A DNA stretch of 64,000 nucleotides from NCBI RefSeq assembly GCF_036172515.1, contig NZ_JAXKVW010000006.1, positions 1 to 64,000 of the forward strand, read 5' to 3'. Below the pieces are notes generated by a model that made no database searches, was not told where the DNA came from, and was given only the letters and a program-made list of their open reading frames with translations. The stretch comes from Flexistipes sp. (GTDB taxonomy: Bacteria; Chrysiogenota; Deferribacteres; Deferribacterales; Flexistipitaceae). Within the stretch, counting starts at the first letter, position 1. Each line of letters begins with the position of its first letter. Made by a program: the position numbers and the translations under genes. Shown piece after piece: positions 53,230 to 61,878 of the stretch.

Positions 53230-53414
53230 CAAGTTTCGCACTTCGTTTTGTCATTGCGAAACCCTGTGGAAACAGGCTTGTGGCAATCTCAAAACAAGAA
53301 AAATAGAGAGATTGCTTCGTCGTTTTCACTGCCTGCCCTGTTAAATGCCACAGGCAATCAGCGAAGCTGATATTTAACAGGGTGAACAAAGACGTGTAAA
53401 GAGTGCAAAATTTG
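53230..53414. repeat. MITE-like repeat, copy B
   Basis: It starts CAAGTTTCGCACTT, contains CATTGCGAAACCCTGTGGAA and an 80%-plus match to copy A through the CCCTGTTAAATGCCACAGGC and CAGCGAAGCTGATATTTAAC blocks, and ends GAGTGCAAAATTTG. The rest of the 53181-53594 gap is A/T-rich; no clear ectA promoter could be fixed. Confidence 0.8.
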
Positions 53415-53594
53415 AGATAATATGTTAAAATAAATAAAAAGCATTAATTTATTGTAGCAGATAATTAAAAAAGTTTTGCCGTTGTAAATTTTTTTGAAAA
53501 TATTTGCATTTGAGCTGAGGTTGTGTTATTACACGTATGAAACTTTTAACTTACAAATATGTAATATTGAAAAATACAAGCGGAGGAGAAAGAT

Positions 53595-54098
53595 ATGGAA
53601 GATAATATAATTATAAGAAGACCTGTAGTGAAAGATGCCTTTGGAATTTGGACATTAATAAAAAATTCCAAACCTTTGGATTTAAACTCTAAATATGCTT
53701 ACATGCTGTTCTGTACTCATTTCAGGGACACGTCTGTAGTTGCCATCGATCCGGACCAGGATGATAAGGTTGTTGGTTTTGTCTCTGGATACAGACCTCC
53801 TGTGCAGCCGGATGCACTTTTTGTGTGGCAGGTGGTTGTGGACAGTTCCATGCGCGGCAGAGGGCTGGCTCCGAGAATAATCAGAGATATTTTGGAAAGA
53901 GAGTATAATCAGGATATTAACTATATCCAAGCTACTGTTGGCCCTTCAAATAAGCCTTCAGAGGGGCTCTTCAGGAAACTTGCCAAATATTATGACGCCA
54001 AATGTGAAACATCTGTATTTTTCAGTAAAGAAGATTTTGGAGAAGGTGATCATGAAGAGGAAGTACTGTTTCATATAGGGCCTATTAAGAGGGGGTGA
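53595..54098 (+). CDS. ectA: L-2,4-diaminobutyrate acetyltransferase
   Basis: A 167-residue GNAT enzyme for the second ectoine step. IIRRPVVKDAFGIWTLIKNS and LDLNSKYAYMLFCTHFRDTSVVA are EctA-specific. The CoA motif is VVVDSSMRGRGLAPRIIRDIL (about 78-98), followed by YIQATVGPSNKPSEGLFRKLA, also specific. The ATG has GGAGGAG. It heads the order ectA-ectB-ectC, which makes ectoine from aspartate semialdehyde for osmoprotection. Confidence 0.94.
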   Translation: MEDNIIIRRPVVKDAFGIWTLIKNSKPLDLNSKYAYMLFCTHFRDTSVVAIDPDQDDKVVGFVSGYRPPVQPDALFVWQVVVDSSMRGRGLAPRIIRDILEREYNQDINYIQATVGPSNKPSEGLFRKLAKYYDAKCETSVFFSKEDFGEGDHEEEVLFHIGPIKRG

Positions 54099-54184
54099 TG
54101 AGTAAATTTTGATATAATGTGTTTGTTGATACTGAATACTTAAAGAAAAATTAATATTTATAAATAATCAGGAGGAATTTAATT

Positions 54185-55459
54185 ATGAGAATTTTTGAAA
54201 ATCTTGAATCTGAAGTGAGAGGGTATATACGCTCATTTCCTACAATTTTTGAAAAAGCAAAGGGTGCACTTTTGTATGATGAGCAGGGTGAAAAATATAT
54301 CGATTTTTTTGCCGGAGCCGGTACCCTGAATTATGGACACAATAATGACAAAATATCTGAAGCTCTGATTGAGTATTTAAAGAATGATGGAGTCGTTCAC
54401 GGTCTTGATCTTGCAACAACTGCAAAGAAAAATTTCTTACAGAAATTTTCAGATACAATATTGGCTCCGCGTAATTTGGAATATAAAATTCAATTCACCG
54501 GCCCCACAGGAACAAATGCAGTGGAAACGGCTATTAAAATTGCCCGTATGGTTAAGGGGCGTTCCAATATTGTATCATTTACAAATGGATATCACGGTTT
54601 GACTATGGGGGCCCTTGCTCTTACAGGTAATGCATTTTACAGGGATGAAGCCTACATCAGCCGTAGTAACGTCTCTTTTATGCCTTATGACGGATATTTC
54701 GGTGACGATGTAAATACAATTGATTATTTGCGAAAATTCTTAGACGATCCCAGCAGCGGTCTTGATCTTCCTGCTGCAATTATTCTGGAAACTGTTCAGG
54801 CTGAAGGCGGCGTTAATGTTGCCTCAAGTCAGTGGCTTAGGGATCTTGAACAGCTCTGCCGCGACTACGATATTTTGCTTATAGTTGATGATATCCAGGT
54901 TGGTAATGGCAGAACTGGCGAATTCTTCAGCTTTGAAGAAGCCGGTATTAATCCGGATATTATTACAATGTCCAAGGCTATCGGTGGAGGTTTACCTCTG
55001 GCACTTGTTCTTTTAAAACCGGAGCTTGATCAATGGAAGCCGGGAGAGCACACTGGAACGTTCAGAGGGAATAATCTTGCTTTTGTTGCATCAGCAGTTG
55101 CCCTTGAATACTGGGACAACGATGATCTGAGCCAGGCTGTAAAAAGTAAGTCTGAGGTTTTGAGAAACAGACTGGAAGAGATTGCAGAAAAATACCCTGA
55201 TGCAAACGCTTCTGTGAGAGGCAGAGGCTTGGTTTACGGTCTGGAGCTTCCTGAAAAGAATTTTGCTTCTGAGGTTTCCACAAAATGTTTTGAAAAAGGT
55301 TTGATTATAGAGCTTGCAGGTGCTTTGGACCAGATTGTTAAATTCCTTCCTCCACTTACAATTAAAGAGGATGTTTTAAAAGAGGGTTTGGATATTATTG
55401 ATGAAAGTATAGGTGAAATTTTACAGGAGAAAAAAGAACGTTTAACAGGAGAGTTTTGA
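54185..55459 (+). CDS. ectB: diaminobutyrate-2-oxoglutarate transaminase
   Basis: A 424-residue class III PLP aminotransferase making diaminobutyrate from aspartate semialdehyde. The sequence starts with the EctB-typical [33 protein letters not shown] (about 40-53), the [13 protein letters not shown] phosphate site (about 103-115), [15 protein letters not shown] (about 234-248) and the PLP Lys in [11 protein letters not shown] (about 263-273) are seen. Its TGA overlaps the ectC ATG (TGATG). Confidence 0.95.
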   Translation: MRIFENLESEVRGYIRSFPTIFEKAKGALLYDEQGEKYIDFFAGAGTLNYGHNNDKISEALIEYLKNDGVVHGLDLATTAKKNFLQKFSDTILAPRNLEYKIQFTGPTGTNAVETAIKIARMVKGRSNIVSFTNGYHGLTMGALALTGNAFYRDEAYISRSNVSFMPYDGYFGDDVNTIDYLRKFLDDPSSGLDLPAAIILETVQAEGGVNVASSQWLRDLEQLCRDYDILLIVDDIQVGNGRTGEFFSFEEAGINPDIITMSKAIGGGLPLALVLLKPELDQWKPGEHTGTFRGNNLAFVASAVALEYWDNDDLSQAVKSKSEVLRNRLEEIAEKYPDANASVRGRGLVYGLELPEKNFASEVSTKCFEKGLIIELAGALDQIVKFLPPLTIKEDVLKEGLDIIDESIGEILQEKKERLTGEF

Positions 55460-55851
55460 TGATTGTGAAGCATTTAAGTGATTTGAAAGGAACCGATGAC
55501 GAAGTCTACGGGGAGAAGGGGACCTGGGTTAGCCGCAGGTTTCTTCTGAAAAAAGACGGCATGGGTTTTTCTTTTCATGAAACAACAATATTTGCAGGAA
55601 CTGAAACATATCTTTGGTATAAAAACCATCTGGAAGCCGTTTACTGTGTCGGCGGAGAAGGTGAAATTGAAGATTTGGGTACGGGGAAGATACACCCTAT
55701 CAAAGACGGGACTATGTACGCACTGAATAATCATGATAAGCATTATCTCAGGTCGAAAAAAGACATGAGGTTAATCTGTGTTTTTAACCCTCCTCTTGTT
55801 GGACGCGAGGACCACGACGAGGACGGAGCCTACCCTCTTTTAGATGAATAA
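55459..55851 (+). CDS. ectC: ectoine synthase
   Basis: A 130-residue cupin that cyclises N-acetyldiaminobutyrate to ectoine. [69 protein letters not shown] (metal ligands in this region) and [40 protein letters not shown] are all EctC hallmarks. It starts at ATG 55459 within the ectB stop. No ectD (hydroxylase) follows. A strong terminator ends the operon. Confidence 0.95.
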   Translation: MIVKHLSDLKGTDDEVYGEKGTWVSRRFLLKKDGMGFSFHETTIFAGTETYLWYKNHLEAVYCVGGEGEIEDLGTGKIHPIKDGTMYALNNHDKHYLRSKKDMRLICVFNPPLVGREDHDEDGAYPLLDE

Positions 55852-55855
55852 TACA

Positions 55856-55883
55856 AAAAAGGCGGGGAATTCCCCGCCTTTTT
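55856..55883. terminator. terminator of ectABC
   Basis: AAAAAGGCGGGGAA-TTCCCCGCCTTTTT is a perfect 28-bp palindrome with T- and A-runs at its ends, active in both directions. Confidence 0.92.
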
Positions 55884-55885
55884 CG

Positions 55886-55965
55886 TTCAAGGTTCAACGT
55901 TCAATGTTCAACGTTCTGGGTTTTTCCTCTAACTACCTCAACTACTTCAATTACCTCAATTACCT
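55886..55965. repeat. simple-sequence tract (TTCAACGTTCAATG and TAACTACCTCAAC types)
   Basis: GTTCAAGGTTCAACGTTCAA followed by CTAACTACCTCAACTACTTC. The same blocks occur at 22745-22915 (inverted), 8750-8830, 16210-16250 and 56615-56640. Non-coding. Confidence 0.7.
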
Positions 55966-56586
55966 TTAAATATCTTCCTTCCATGGTTCATAAATTTTAA
56001 ATCCTTCAGCAATCAGATGATTTTGCACTTTTTTCTTAAAAATACTGTCTATTCTTACAGAAACAATGCGGCTGTTATTTTCGGCGTGTACAGTCATTAT
56101 GCTTATTATGTTAATATCCATTTGCTTAAATTGGATTGCCAGTTCCTCCAGCATCCCCGGCTTATCTTCAAGTACAACATCAATCCTGCTTCCCACTTCT
56201 TCCAGACTCATTATTTTTACCATTGCCCTCAAAATATCGTATCTTGCAATTATACCCAGCAGGGAGAAGCTGGAGTCAATTACAGGCAATGCGCCGATCA
56301 TATTCTGATAGATTAACAAAAGGGCATCATCCAGTGTGTCATACTCTGAAATCGTTATGGGAGTATAAGACATGATTTCATCGACACGGATATTTTCCGT
56401 TGAAGCATTTTTGCCGAAAGCTTTTCTTATATCACTGCTTGTGACAATCCCTTTAAGAATATTTTCACTGTTAATCACCGGAAGGTGCTTGATATTCTTT
56501 GTGCTTATGATATCAGCAGCGGTACTTAACAAAGTGTCAGGAAAAACAGTGACAACATTTTCACTCATCCAATTTTTTACAAACAT
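55966..56586 (-). CDS. CBS-domain pair plus ACT domain protein (AcuB-like)
   Basis: Starting at ATG 56586 behind AAAGGAGC gives 206 residues; an in-frame upstream ATG at 56619 adds 11. Two CBS domains come first: VKNWMSENVVTVFPDTLLSTAADIIS...HLPVINSENILKGIVTSSDIRKAF and VDEIMSYTPITISEYDTLDDALLLI...ALPVIDSSFSLLGIIARYDILRAM. An ACT-like domain follows (DVVLEDKPGMLEELAIQFKQMDINIISIMTV, about 137-167). The order matches AcuB of Bacillus, which affects acetoin use. An AcuC-like deacetylase gene lies just upstream. CBS domains bind adenyl nucleotides, so this is probably a sensor. Confidence 0.85.
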   Translation of the reverse strand: MFVKNWMSENVVTVFPDTLLSTAADIISTKNIKHLPVINSENILKGIVTSSDIRKAFGKNASTENIRVDEIMSYTPITISEYDTLDDALLLIYQNMIGALPVIDSSFSLLGIIARYDILRAMVKIMSLEEVGSRIDVVLEDKPGMLEELAIQFKQMDINIISIMTVHAENNSRIVSVRIDSIFKKKVQNHLIAEGFKIYEPWKEDI

Positions 56587-56713
56587 AATTGCTCCTTTAC
56601 TGTAAAGTTCTAAATTCAATGTTCAAGGTTCAGCTTTGAACGACCACCAATACACAAATACACCATTCAACAAATAAGCACAGTTGCATATTTATTCATG
56701 ATATCGTTTCATA

Positions 56714-56850
56714 TGGTAGAGATTTCTCACTTCGTTCGAAATGACAGGACTTTATGTCTAACAGCGATAGCTAAATATGCTGTAGGCATTCTTCCGAGTG
56801 GAACGAAGTGGAATCGAGGAATCTCTATCTATATATTAACAATTTCTGCG
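56714..56850. repeat. dispersed repeat (GAGATTTCTC / GAGGAATCTC ends)
   Basis: It opens with TAGAGATTTCTCACTTCGTTCGAAATGACA and ends with CGAAGTGGAATCGAGGAATC, an inverted arrangement of the GAGCGAAGCCGAGGAATCT family (also 114-172, 59388-59490, 59612-59645). It fills the gap between the AcuB-like and AcuC-like genes. Confidence 0.65.
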
Positions 56851-56860
56851 TATCTGCTTA

Positions 56861-57868
56861 CTAAAATAACCCGAACATATCAGCTGTTGCAAGTGCGTCG
56901 AAGATGTTTATGTCGTAGCCGTCAGTCATTACGTCAAGCGTATTTAAAACACAACTTGCTAAAACCTCGGGCTCATAACCACCTTCCAAAAAAATCATGA
57001 TTCTGTCTTCACAATATTCTGCAGCCAGATATTTCAGAGCGTAAAAAATTCTGCGGAATCCATTTGTGCTCAAAGAAATATCACCCATAATATCATCTTT
57101 ATGACCGTCATAACCTGCTGAAACCAAAATAATTTCCGGTTTAAACTCGCAGACAGCAGGGTACAATTTCTTAAGCAGTTCTTTGAAATAATCATCATCT
57201 CCGCTTTCCGGTTTCATCGGTGAATTTATAGTGAAACCTTTTCCACTGTTCTTACCTGTGTCAAAAAATCTTCCTGTCCCGGGAAAAAGGAAAGTCGGGT
57301 GTTCGTGAATGCTGTAATAGAAAACATTTTTACTGTCATAAAAGATGTTTTGGGTACCGTTTCCGTGGTGTACATCGATATCTATAACCATTATTTTTTG
57401 AAAAACTTTGGAATCCAAAAGATATTTTGCTGTAATCGCTACATTATTGAAAAAGCAAAAACCGTAAGCCCTGCTGTAATCGGCATGATGTCCGGGTGGT
57501 CTTGATGCAACAAAAAGCTGCTTGAAATCTCCGTTTAAAAGGAGATCTGATGCGTACAGTCCGCTAAAGCTGCTCTTTACAGCGGTATCAAAACTTGTTG
57601 AATCAATTACATTTTCTTTATTCTGAAAATAACTGTTTCCTGTATTAGACTCTTTTTTAAAATTCTCAATATAACCCGGTGAATGGATTCGTGCAATTCG
57701 GTTTATATCATAGTTAAATTCAGCTTTTACTGCATTTACACGATCGGTTTTTACCAAATCACTTTCAAAAAGATGATTGTAAACGGACTTTAATCTCGAG
57801 GGATGTTCCGGATGCTTTTCACCGGTGTTATGTCTCAAAAAGTCGTTGTGATAGATAAATCCAAGCAC
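56861..57868 (-). CDS. histone-deacetylase-family protein (AcuC-like)
   Basis: A 335-residue zinc amidohydrolase. N-terminal HNTGEKHPEHPSRLKSVY, the His pair region SRPPGHHADYSRAYGFCFFNNVAI (about 122-145), metal ligands in VIDIDVHHGNGTQNIFYD (about 160-177), YYSIHEHPTFLFPGTG, and VSAGYDGHKDDIMGD (about 248-262) with the second metal Asp. It resembles AcuC and acetylpolyamine amidohydrolases; the substrate is unknown (acetyl-CoA synthetase is the known AcuC target). It starts 3 bases after rnfB, so it is probably the last gene of the rnf transcript. Confidence 0.85.
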   Translation of the reverse strand: MLGFIYHNDFLRHNTGEKHPEHPSRLKSVYNHLFESDLVKTDRVNAVKAEFNYDINRIARIHSPGYIENFKKESNTGNSYFQNKENVIDSTSFDTAVKSSFSGLYASDLLLNGDFKQLFVASRPPGHHADYSRAYGFCFFNNVAITAKYLLDSKVFQKIMVIDIDVHHGNGTQNIFYDSKNVFYYSIHEHPTFLFPGTGRFFDTGKNSGKGFTINSPMKPESGDDDYFKELLKKLYPAVCEFKPEIILVSAGYDGHKDDIMGDISLSTNGFRRIFYALKYLAAEYCEDRIMIFLEGGYEPEVLASCVLNTLDVMTDGYDINIFDALATADMFGLF

Positions 57869-57871
57869 TTG

Positions 57872-58678
57872 TTAACTTTGACTGGCGCAGTGATTACAAT
57901 AATTGTTAATTGTTTTCATTGGGCAGACTTCTTCACATTTTCCGCAGTTTGTGCATATTTCGGGATCGATTTTGGCCAGATTGTTTTCCACTGTAATGGC
58001 ATCAACGGGGCAGTTTTTGGCACACAGTCTGCAGGCAATACATCCCACACTGCATGCTTTTTTAGTTTCCGGTCCTTTATCCTTTGAACAGCAGTTTACA
58101 ACAAATTTATTTTCAATCGGCATTAGTTCAATGATATCTCTTGGGCAGGCTTTTACACACATCCCGCAGGCGGTACATTTATCCTCAAAAATACGGGGGA
58201 TTTTGTCTTCACCCATTTCCATAGCGTTGAAAGCGCATGCCTTCACGCAGCTGCCGCCTCCTACACATCCGTATATACATTCTTTGTTTCCACCGGCAAG
58301 CATGGTTATACTGTGGCAGTCGCCAGGACCGTAATATTTATACTTTTCAGGTGAGTTGTGGCATCCTCCGTTGCACTTTACCCTTGCAACATGTTTAACA
58401 TTGGTTCCTGCTTCAATACCGAGAAGTTCTGCTATTTTACCAACTGACTCATTGTCCGCCACCGGACACGCAGATGGTAAAACATCTCCTTTTACAATAG
58501 CTTCTGCCAGCGATGAGCATCCGGGCAAGCCGCATGCCCCGCAGTTTGCTCCGGGGAGAAGTTCATCAACTTCTTCTATTTTTGGGTCCTTTTTAACAGC
58601 AAACTTTTTGGATGCGATAAAAAGACCCAGTCCTGCAACAAAACCGGTGGAACCGAGTACAATAACAGGTGTAATCAT
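57872..58678 (-). CDS. rnfB: Rnf complex iron-sulfur subunit RnfB
   Basis: A 268-residue subunit. An N-terminal membrane helix (about 4-24) is followed by the ferredoxin-like Fe4S4 domain NCGACGLPGCSSLAEAI...ACP (about 45-71) and several more clusters: GGSCVKACAFNAM, KCTACGMCVKACPRDII, GCIACRLCAKNCPVDAI and ICTNCGKCEEVCPM. It carries electrons from RnfC toward the membrane flavins. It is preceded by rnfA (34-base gap). Confidence 0.93.
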   Translation of the reverse strand: MITPVIVLGSTGFVAGLGLFIASKKFAVKKDPKIEEVDELLPGANCGACGLPGCSSLAEAIVKGDVLPSACPVADNESVGKIAELLGIEAGTNVKHVARVKCNGGCHNSPEKYKYYGPGDCHSITMLAGGNKECIYGCVGGGSCVKACAFNAMEMGEDKIPRIFEDKCTACGMCVKACPRDIIELMPIENKFVVNCCSKDKGPETKKACSVGCIACRLCAKNCPVDAITVENNLAKIDPEICTNCGKCEEVCPMKTINNYCNHCASQS

Positions 58679-58712
58679 ATTTTTAACCTAAAATGATATG
58701 TATTTATTGGTT

Positions 58713-59291
58713 TCATTTAACAAGTCCGCTAAATCCCATAAACGCAAGAGCCAGAATACCTGCTGTAACAAATGCTATCGGTACTCCCCGAAAGTATTTA
58801 GGAACATCGGCCAGCTCAACCCTTTCCCTTATTCCGGAGAAAATGATAAGTGCAAGCCCGAAACCGAGTGCCGATCCGATTGTAAAAACAAGCATCTGGA
58901 TAAAAGAAAAACCTTCCTGTATGTTCAGTATTGCAGCACCTAAAATGGCGCAGTTTGTCGTAATAAGCGGCAGAAATATGCCGAGACTGTTATATAAAGC
59001 GGGGGATATTTTCTCAAGCACAATCTCTACAAACTGAACAAGTGAAGCGATAACCAGTATAAAAACAATTGTCTGCAGATAACCCAACCCGAAAGGATTA
59101 AGTACGCTGTATTGAATAATCCATGTAATAATGCCTGCCACAGTCATGACGAATGTGACTGCAAAGCTCATCCCTATTGCAGTGTCCAGTTTTCTTGAAA
59201 CTCCGAAAAAAGGACAGAGCCCCAAAAACCTGCTGAGCACAAAATTGTTTACCAAAACAGCGCTGATAAAAAGTAATACCAGTTCAGCCAT
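58713..59291 (-). CDS. rnfA: Rnf complex membrane subunit RnfA
   Basis: A 192-residue protein with six membrane helices. The N-terminal [25 protein letters not shown] is diagnostic for RnfA (NqrE in the Nqr complex), with a conserved Cys in [22 protein letters not shown] carries the matching half-site Cys. These cysteines hold the membrane iron cluster shared with RnfE. It is separated from rnfE by 411 bases of repeats. Confidence 0.93.
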   Translation of the reverse strand: MAELVLLFISAVLVNNFVLSRFLGLCPFFGVSRKLDTAIGMSFAVTFVMTVAGIITWIIQYSVLNPFGLGYLQTIVFILVIASLVQFVEIVLEKISPALYNSLGIFLPLITTNCAILGAAILNIQEGFSFIQMLVFTIGSALGFGLALIIFSGIRERVELADVPKYFRGVPIAFVTAGILALAFMGFSGLVK

Positions 59292-59702
59292 AATACATCC
59301 TTGTCAAATTACTTTGTTTTCATACCACCCCTAGCTCCTATTATCTTAGAGGGAGAAAAAGAGGGGTATATTTTGTCAAATAACGTTAGAGATTTCTCCG
59401 CTCCACCGGTCACATAAATGTTTATGTGACCGCTTCTGGTCGAAATGACATTGAATGTTTGTCATTCCGAGCGAAGCCGAGGAATCTGCTTGTCAAACAA
59501 CGATTACTTACCCCATCCTAACCTTCCCCTAGGTTAGGGGAAGGAACTTCACTCTCCCTCTACTTTAGGGGGAGATACAGAGGGGGTACATTTGTCAAAT
59601 AACGGTGGAGATCTTTCGACTCCACTTCGTTCCGTTCGAGATGACAACAACTTATGTAATCCCGATTTATATGGTAATAATTTATGCAAACCTGCTTACT
59701 AT
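59292..59702. repeat. repeat-filled gap inside the rnf operon
   Basis: Two related units follow one another: GAGGGGTATATTTTGTCAAA followed by TAACGTTAGAGATTTCTC (near 59360-59400), and GAGGGGGTACATTTGTCAAA followed by TAACGGTGGAGATCTTTC (near 59580-59618). Between lie GGTCACATAAATG/TTTATGTGACC (59409-59434), GAGCGAAGCCGAGGAATCTG, and hairpin CCTTCCCCTA-GGT-TAGGGGAAGG (59522-59544). No gene is seen. Confidence 0.75.
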
Positions 59703-60335
59703 TTAGTCAACTGCACAGTGTTCTTTTGTTTGACTTTCCTGCCCGCCGCTTCTTTTATCTTCAATATAATTATAGCCAACCAAAATAAACCCTAATGCTA
59801 TAAAAGCTCCCGGCGGCAATATCATTGCTATTGCCGGAGAAAAACTTTCCGGAAAAATCGTAAAATTAAGAAGGCTGCCGCTTCCGAGTACCTCTCTTAC
59901 TCCGCCCAGAATGAATAATGCGAATGTAAAACCGAGCCCTACGCCGAGACCATCAACTATTGATTTGAACGGAGTGTTGTTTGATGCGAAACTTTCAGCT
60001 CTGCCCAGAATCATACAGTTTACAACTATAAGGGGGATAAACAGCCCCAGAACCTTATGCAGGTTGTGGACGTAAGCATTCATTAATAAATCCACCATAG
60101 TTACAAAACTTGCAATTATAACAATGTATGACGGTATACGAACCTTTGCAGGGATTATGTCTTTGATAAGAGAGACGACAAAGTTGGAACATAAAAGAAC
60201 GGCTGTGGATGCCAGACCCATAGCGATACCATTTATTGCTGATGTTGTCACAGCCAGGGCAGGGCACAGACCAAGCACCTGCTTGAATACAGCATTGTTC
60301 TTCCAGAAGCCCTCTTTAAAAATCTTGCCTATCAA
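59703..60335 (-). CDS. rnfE: Rnf complex membrane subunit RnfE
   Basis: A 210-residue protein homologous to RnfA, with six membrane helices. N-terminal FKEGFWKNNAVFKQVLGLCPALAVT and the matching LIVVNCMILGRAESFA with its conserved cysteines. The C-terminal tail (EDKRSGGQESQTKEHCAVD) is polar. Its ATG overlaps the rnfG stop by four bases. Confidence 0.93.
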   Translation of the reverse strand: MIGKIFKEGFWKNNAVFKQVLGLCPALAVTTSAINGIAMGLASTAVLLCSNFVVSLIKDIIPAKVRIPSYIVIIASFVTMVDLLMNAYVHNLHKVLGLFIPLIVVNCMILGRAESFASNNTPFKSIVDGLGVGLGFTFALFILGGVREVLGSGSLLNFTIFPESFSPAIAMILPPGAFIALGFILVGYNYIEDKRSGGQESQTKEHCAVD

Positions 60336-60889
60336 TTTTTCCGCTCCAGTACATTTTCGGTTACAAATTTGAGGCCTTTATCAACGGCTTCACAAACAGC
60401 TCTCGGACTTATGGTTGCTCCGCTGAACTGATCTATTATACCACCATCTTTTTTTACTGCAATATCGTCTTTAACTGTCAGGTTATCGAAAGATTTCTGC
60501 CATGATTCTTCTGTTATCTTAGTCCCCAGACCGGGGGTTTCAGCATGTCTTAGAATTTCGATTCCGTTGATCCGCCCGTCGGGTTTGACCCCTATCAAAA
60601 CCACAACATCTCCTCCATAGCCTCTCGGAGAAGTTGATTTTATGGCATAAGCAACAGTTTCATTATCATTTTTTGCCACGTAAACTTTTTTGCCTTTGAC
60701 GTTCAAAATTGTTTTGTCCGGTTCGTTGTCATATTCCGGTAAAACAGCTGTCAAGCCTCTTAAAAATTCCTGACGGTAAGCTTCGGCAATTTTTTCTTTT
60801 GTAGCCATGTTTACCAGTGAAAGGATAAAAGCTGCCACAGCGGCAACAGCACAAAGTATCAGAACCATTTTGAAATTGCTGTCTTTCAT
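60332..60889 (-). CDS. rnfG: Rnf complex FMN-binding subunit RnfG
   Basis: A 185-residue protein with one N-terminal helix (about 9-27) and a periplasmic FMN-binding domain. The covalent flavinylation motif is FSGATISPRAV near 155-165, with the Thr as acceptor. IEILRHAETPGLGTKITEESW is conserved. The start overlaps rnfD by 4 bases. An ApbE flavin transferase would be required; none lies in the window. Confidence 0.93.
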   Translation of the reverse strand: MKDSNFKMVLILCAVAAVAAFILSLVNMATKEKIAEAYRQEFLRGLTAVLPEYDNEPDKTILNVKGKKVYVAKNDNETVAYAIKSTSPRGYGGDVVVLIGVKPDGRINGIEILRHAETPGLGTKITEESWQKSFDNLTVKDDIAVKKDGGIIDQFSGATISPRAVCEAVDKGLKFVTENVLERKN

Positions 60890-61878
60890 ACTTTTTCAGC
60901 CTCTCCCAGACTTTCAGGTCTTATATAATAATCTATCAGCGGTACAAAGGCATTCATTATAAGTATTGCAAAAGATACACCTTCCGGATATCCACCAAAA
61001 AGTCTTATTACTGCTGTTAAAACGCCGCAGCCTACTCCGAAAATTATCTGTCCTTTTTTTGTGATGGGGGAGGTAACCATATCCGTTGCCATAAAAAAGG
61101 CACCCAGCATCAATCCGCCGGTAAAGAGGTGGATAAAAGGACTCAGCGATTTATCGGGAAAAAATAGCCAGTAAGGTATAACGATAATCAGAAATGAGGC
61201 TAAGTAGCTTACAGGTATATGCCATGAGATAATTTTTTTATAAATCAGATATAATCCGCCCAGAATAAGAGCGATGGCGGAAATTTCACCCAGCGAGCCG
61301 CCGATATTTCCCAAAAAGTATGCTGATGCATCTGAAAAGTCGGTTAGAATCTTTCCGTTTGAAATGAGTTCAGTTTTAGCCTGGCTTAGAGGAGTTGCAG
61401 CGCTTACACTGTCAAAATTAAAATTTTCTATTATTGGAGTTGGTTTTATCCATGAAGTCATTTGTGCGGGCCATGAAATTAGAAGAAAAACGCGTGCCAC
61501 TAGTGCCGGATTGAACGGATTTTGCCCGAGACCCCCGAACACCTGTTTCCCCACTACTATTGCGATAAAACTTCCTATCAGTATAAGCCACCACGGTGAT
61601 GCGGGAGGAAGGTTCATAGCAAGGAGAATAGCAGTTACCAGTGCGCTGTTGTCATCCAGGGTGATCCTTCTGCCTCTTATTTTTAAAAACAGAGCTTCAA
61701 AAGCCAGAGTGAAAATAATGGTTAATATGTATGTTTTCAGAGCAAAAAAACCGAAATAATAGATAGATACTGCAATAGCAGGAATGAGTGCATATATTAC
61801 ATTGAGCATTATTTTATCTGTCTGTACGCTGTCTCTGATATGCGGGGAAAAGGTTACCAGCAGTTTATTTTCACTCAT
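60886..61878 (-). CDS. rnfD: Rnf complex membrane flavoprotein subunit RnfD
   Basis: A 330-residue protein with about nine membrane helices. N-terminal LVTFSPHIRDSVQTDKIMLNVIYALIPA, GGLGQNPFNPALVARVFLLISWP (about 115-137), covalent FMN site around SVSAATPLSQAK (about 157-168), and LMLGAFFMATDMVTSPITKKGQIIFGVGCG near 255-285. It overlaps rnfC by 4 bases. Confidence 0.94.
   Translation of the reverse strand: MSENKLLVTFSPHIRDSVQTDKIMLNVIYALIPAIAVSIYYFGFFALKTYILTIIFTLAFEALFLKIRGRRITLDDNSALVTAILLAMNLPPASPWWLILIGSFIAIVVGKQVFGGLGQNPFNPALVARVFLLISWPAQMTSWIKPTPIIENFNFDSVSAATPLSQAKTELISNGKILTDFSDASAYFLGNIGGSLGEISAIALILGGLYLIYKKIISWHIPVSYLASFLIIVIPYWLFFPDKSLSPFIHLFTGGLMLGAFFMATDMVTSPITKKGQIIFGVGCGVLTAVIRLFGGYPEGVSFAILIMNAFVPLIDYYIRPESLGEAEKV

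Noticed and set aside
53150-53389. 79-codon minus-strand ORF after the lipase gene
   Set aside because: It is formed by the terminator palindrome and the MITE-like repeat.
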